Origin: Pampus argenteus | Taxonomy: Eukaryota > Chordata > Actinopteri > Scombriformes > Stromateidae | NCBI GenBank assembly: GCA_036937835.1 | Contig: CM072875.1 | Coordinates: 17,763,501-17,827,500 of the forward strand | Direction of reading: 5' to 3' | Length of the DNA: 64,000 bases | Shown here: positions 60,572-64,000 of the stretch, one piece after another | Position numbering within the stretch: position 1 is the stretch's first letter | How the letters are laid out: the number at the start of each line of letters is the position of its first letter | The notes under the pieces: model-generated | Told to the model about the DNA's origin: nothing | Seen by the model: the letters and a program-made list of their open reading frames with translations, nothing else | The model's database searches: none | Position numbers and translations under genes: made by a program

Positions 60572-63500
60572 CACACACAGGGCTGTGTAATTTTCACTTG
60601 ATGCACATAATCATGACCATTTTTTTTAGGTTTAACTGATCACTGTAACTTAAATGGCATCCTGTGATGATACTTACAGAAGACTGATGATGCCGTTGCT
60701 TCTCTTTGCATCTAATCCCTCATCCTTATTACAGTAATCAGGTTTCTCCTGAATAAAGAACGAAGATCAGTTTAGTGAAGAAATTGCATGTAAACACACT
60801 GTACACAGACATCAGGATACATCATATTACTATGAATCTATCTGCACTCTGTGTGTTACAGATGTCAGCCGAAACACAACAGCTGATTCCACATTCTCCA
60901 TGTGGCGTGTATATATATGTGTATTGCACTTAATATTTTAAAGCTGTGTATCTTCAAACAATTACAAAAAGAGCAAAATATTACACTTCTGATGCAAACT
61001 GCAATTATTAATTCACATTTATATTTGCAAATTTGTGCACATATTGTAGAGGAATTAATAGCACTCTGTATTCGAAATTGAGCTTTAGAGCAGGTGAAAA
61101 ATAGTTTTCATATTCGACAGGTTATTTTTGTTTTCCCAGTGAGAGTTGTTTATGATGACGCCGTGGGACCACCACTAACCCCTCGTCTTACCCACCACGT
61201 GAAAAAAAAAAAACGAGGATAAACCGTTTTCTTCCAAGCTACCTGGTAACTCCAGAACAGAGTGGTGAATGGTATCTTTTATTTATGGAAAGCGTTGATG
61301 TGATACATAAATAATTTCTTCAGCAGGGTGTCGAGGGGGGGGGGGGGGGGTGTGGTGCTGATCCCAGCCGGGGTTGATTTGCAATTTAGGTGTGGCACTG
61401 AAGGCTAGAAGTGCTGGATTTGGCATTGAAGAAAAAAAATAAAAAAATAAAAAATAGACAAATGCTGTGATCGTGTGTGACACTGAACAGGATTACCATC
61501 TGTAGTCGAAGAGCCGATTGCAGCTCTAGATTGTATTGAAATGAGGGGACATCAGATTGGTTTGTAGCCGTGACGAGAAAGCAGATTTGTTTTTTGTTTT
61601 TTTTATAGCTTTCGTTTAGTACCTGGAATCTAAACTCTCCTTCTCCTTAAAAGCTGTATGTGCATTTCAAATAAATCCTTTTATTTTTCTTCTTATTGCT
61701 GTTATTGGATGTCATTGTATCATCATCCTACACATGGATATTTTCAAATGAAATATGGAACCTTACCTTATCAATTAAGTTTATTCGTCACACGTGATCA
61801 TATAAAGCACACACAAGTCAAATATAATCATTCCTTCAATTTGTGTATTAAAAAGAGGCAGTGACCTCATTTAGGATCTTAGTGGCCTGAGAATAGAAGC
61901 TCTGGGATTATGACTTTTAACCGTAGTATATTTCACATCCGTCTTTTCTTGAGCTAATGGACGGGGGCAGAGTGGAAACATTGCTTCCTGTCTGGTCTAA
62001 GAGAGCAGTAGGGAGAAAAGGTATTTCCATTATGTTCCAGCGGAGGCAGCTTAAATTCCTCTTTGTTCTGTCTATTGATTCTAGTGTACTCTAACTCTGT
62101 GTGCCAAGCCACCGGCCACCCACCAGCTGTCCTTGCGATGTCAGGGATGTGAATAGGAGTTTGATAAAGCCACAGATGGCATGCTGCTCCCTTCCTTCCA
62201 TAAGTGCAATACCTGATGTGTTGCCACATAAACGGAGTCGATACACTTTCTACCGCTGGAGCTGAAAAATTGATTAGTATGGAGACGGGGCGGAAGGTTC
62301 CCTATACATGTAGGCGAGTCAGTGTTGCACATATGTATTTAATGCATACAAGCACATGAGATGCACTCTTGCATCCTGTTTTCCAAGGAACACGTGTCTA
62401 ATACACATCTAATAAAAGTTGAATCACTTTTTTTTTTTCTGCAGAAAAGTACCGGTAATCAGTTTTTATTTACTTTTATTTTAATTAGTATACATTAAAA
62501 TTTATTACACACTCATCGGTCATATTAAAAAGCTGAATTTTGGTGACTGTTTCCCTTGTAGAGCTTCTTTGCACTTCTTCCCCTTTTTTAATGTCAGCTT
62601 GCTATGTCTCAAACAGGAAGAATCAAGAAACTGATATGCACATATTCAGGTTGTTATTAAGTAAGATTCACTTTAAGGCTTCTATAACCTACAATTTTCA
62701 TTCATTTATAGTGACCAAGCTTATGAACCTGCAAACATCTTCCAAATGTCGGACCACTTGCAACAAAACTTTCTAAACAGACAGACAAGTAAATAAATAA
62801 TTAAATAACGTTTATTGTCATGCAGCCGACAGCTTTCGCTCTAAGAGATGGAAGGTAGATGAGGTCTTTATGGAAACTGAAACTCTCCATTATGGATCCA
62901 CATACCTTTTTGTTCCAGTGAGAGTTGAGCCGACGGCTGAAGCTCCTTCAGTAACCGGTGACAACTTATTGTTATAAACATCGACGTATACTTGTGTAAG
63001 AAGGAGGACGTGCAACTGTTAACTTAGATTCTGAGGTGTGAAACATCATGATTTCAATAGAAGCTGCTCTTTATTTATATCCACTTATGTGAAAACAGCC
63101 GGGATCATATATGCATGGAAGTAGTATTATTGACATTGTTTGACAGATTTTATTTTCAGTTGCTGCGCTCCACCGAGTGCTCCCGACACATCGCTGAGCC
63201 TCTTCTTTCCTAGATACTGAATACCCCTTGTCTTATGTTGATGTAACTTTCTGTAGGTGCCACCAGTGCTGACAGTGGCAGAACACGAGGACTTCTCATG
63301 TCTAAAAATGTCCTCCTGATACCCCCCCTCCCCCCACAAACCCCCTCCTGAGTCTTAGAAGTAAAAGGTAGAAAGGACAAAGCGCTGCTGTGACACAGAA
63401 CATAACTAGAGAAGAAAATCCTCAGGTCTTTTCCTTTTTCGCACTGAATTCTGACCCCTGAATAAAGCCTCATGCTGCACAGAATCGTAACAAATAAACA

Positions 63501-64000
63501 CACAAACGCATTTTTAAATTTGTTCCACCGATGCCATATGCAAGTTTTAAATGTCATGCATTTTTTTTTTTTCTATTTATGATCGTATTAGGAAATATAT
63601 CCATACGTGTGTTCAATAAAAGTGTGCATGCTGTGGCTGCCACCTGTACTTTCTCTGTCACTAAATCCGGTGTCGGATAAAAGAAAGCTGCATCAAATAT
63701 TCCCGCTCCTGTACTCTCACGGCAGGCTGTGTAGAGGAATTACGGCGGTCATTCAGTAGCTAAGATTGTCAATGTTGGCAGAGCGTTGCAACTGCTCTCT
63801 ACTCAGTTCTTCATCATCATGCTTTTTGGGCCATAATCTTTATTTAATAGCAACTTGGGTTTAACCTGAAAAACTTATTTTTATTTTTATTTTTTGCTAT
63901 ATACAACCCAAAGCCAGGAGCAAGTGTCATAAAACACCAAGTTTATTGCACCAACATGTCATAAACGTAATTGTCTTTCGCACGAACGCCGTCGGGTTTC
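60264..64000 (+). other. Presumed first intron of the last gene; no exon recognised
   Basis: The sequence holds an (AT)n tract (listed), a poly-G run near 61337 and C-rich patches near 63320. None of the open frames is bounded by plausible splice signals with recognisable coding content. On the minus strand the frame at 63210-63557 is simple and not recognised. Confidence 0.45.
60538..60580. repeat. (AT)n/(AC)n microsatellite
   Basis: An AT run of about 29 bases passes into catacacacacaca. Confidence 0.9.

Noticed and set aside
1..64000. CRISPR array, operon, phage or other prokaryotic system
   Set aside because: All tandem repeats are microsatellites or eukaryotic elements, and genes are split by GT/AG introns. 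No direct-repeat and spacer pattern or ribosome-binding-site-led gene cluster exists.

Overview
The window is nuclear DNA of a ray-finned fish, most likely a spiny-rayed (percomorph) teleost. This rests on intron-split vertebrate genes with canonical GT/AG junctions, AT-rich non-coding DNA full of short microsatellites, and several interspersed-repeat types that I recognise from percomorph genomes. No bacterial, phage or CRISPR features are present.

Layout, left to right. (1) 1-1426: AT-rich intergenic DNA with a striking 32-bp perfect inverted repeat at 94-175. (2) 1427-2292, plus strand: a small coiled-coil protein gene that I do not recognise. (3) 2834-9091, plus strand: ndc1 (tmem48), the membrane nucleoporin that anchors the nuclear pore; I reconstructed 18 coding exons giving 663 aa. 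(4) 10258-10340, plus strand: an intact tRNA-Leu(UAA) gene, followed 38 nt later by a tRNA-derived SINE head. (5) 12825-17005, minus strand: dcaf8 (wdr42a), a WD40 substrate receptor of CUL4-DDB1 ubiquitin ligases; 12 coding exons, 607 aa, probable 3'UTR of about 2 kb. (6) 19530-54237, plus strand: a vav3-type Rho/Rac guanine-nucleotide exchange factor; 28 coding exons, 851 aa, with the full CH-acidic-DH-PH-C1-SH3-SH2-SH3 architecture. Its introns hold most of the repeats, including a probable solo LTR at 53080-53531. (7) 54238-60050: vav3 3'UTR and repeat-rich intergenic DNA with a palindromic MITE-like element. (8) About 60060-60263: a compact CRE/E-box/YY1-type promoter and the first coding exon of another plus-strand gene whose remainder I cannot find in the window. 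(9) 60264-64000: presumed first intron of that gene.

The genes do not form a pathway. They are independent housekeeping (ndc1, dcaf8, tRNA) and signalling (vav3) genes. ndc1 and dcaf8 are convergent around the tRNA; dcaf8 and vav3 are divergent, with about 2.5 kb between start codons. I see no previously undescribed system. The most interesting points are splicing-level: a 54-nt frame-neutral cassette exon in vav3 that resembles the VAV2 linker, tandem splice sites, paired microexons that replace the polybasic linker after the C1 domain, a CA-repeat placed directly after the dcaf8 stop codon, and an overlapping uORF in the last gene. Exon boundaries come from manual translation, frame bookkeeping and recalled family sequences; no alignment or transcript data were available.
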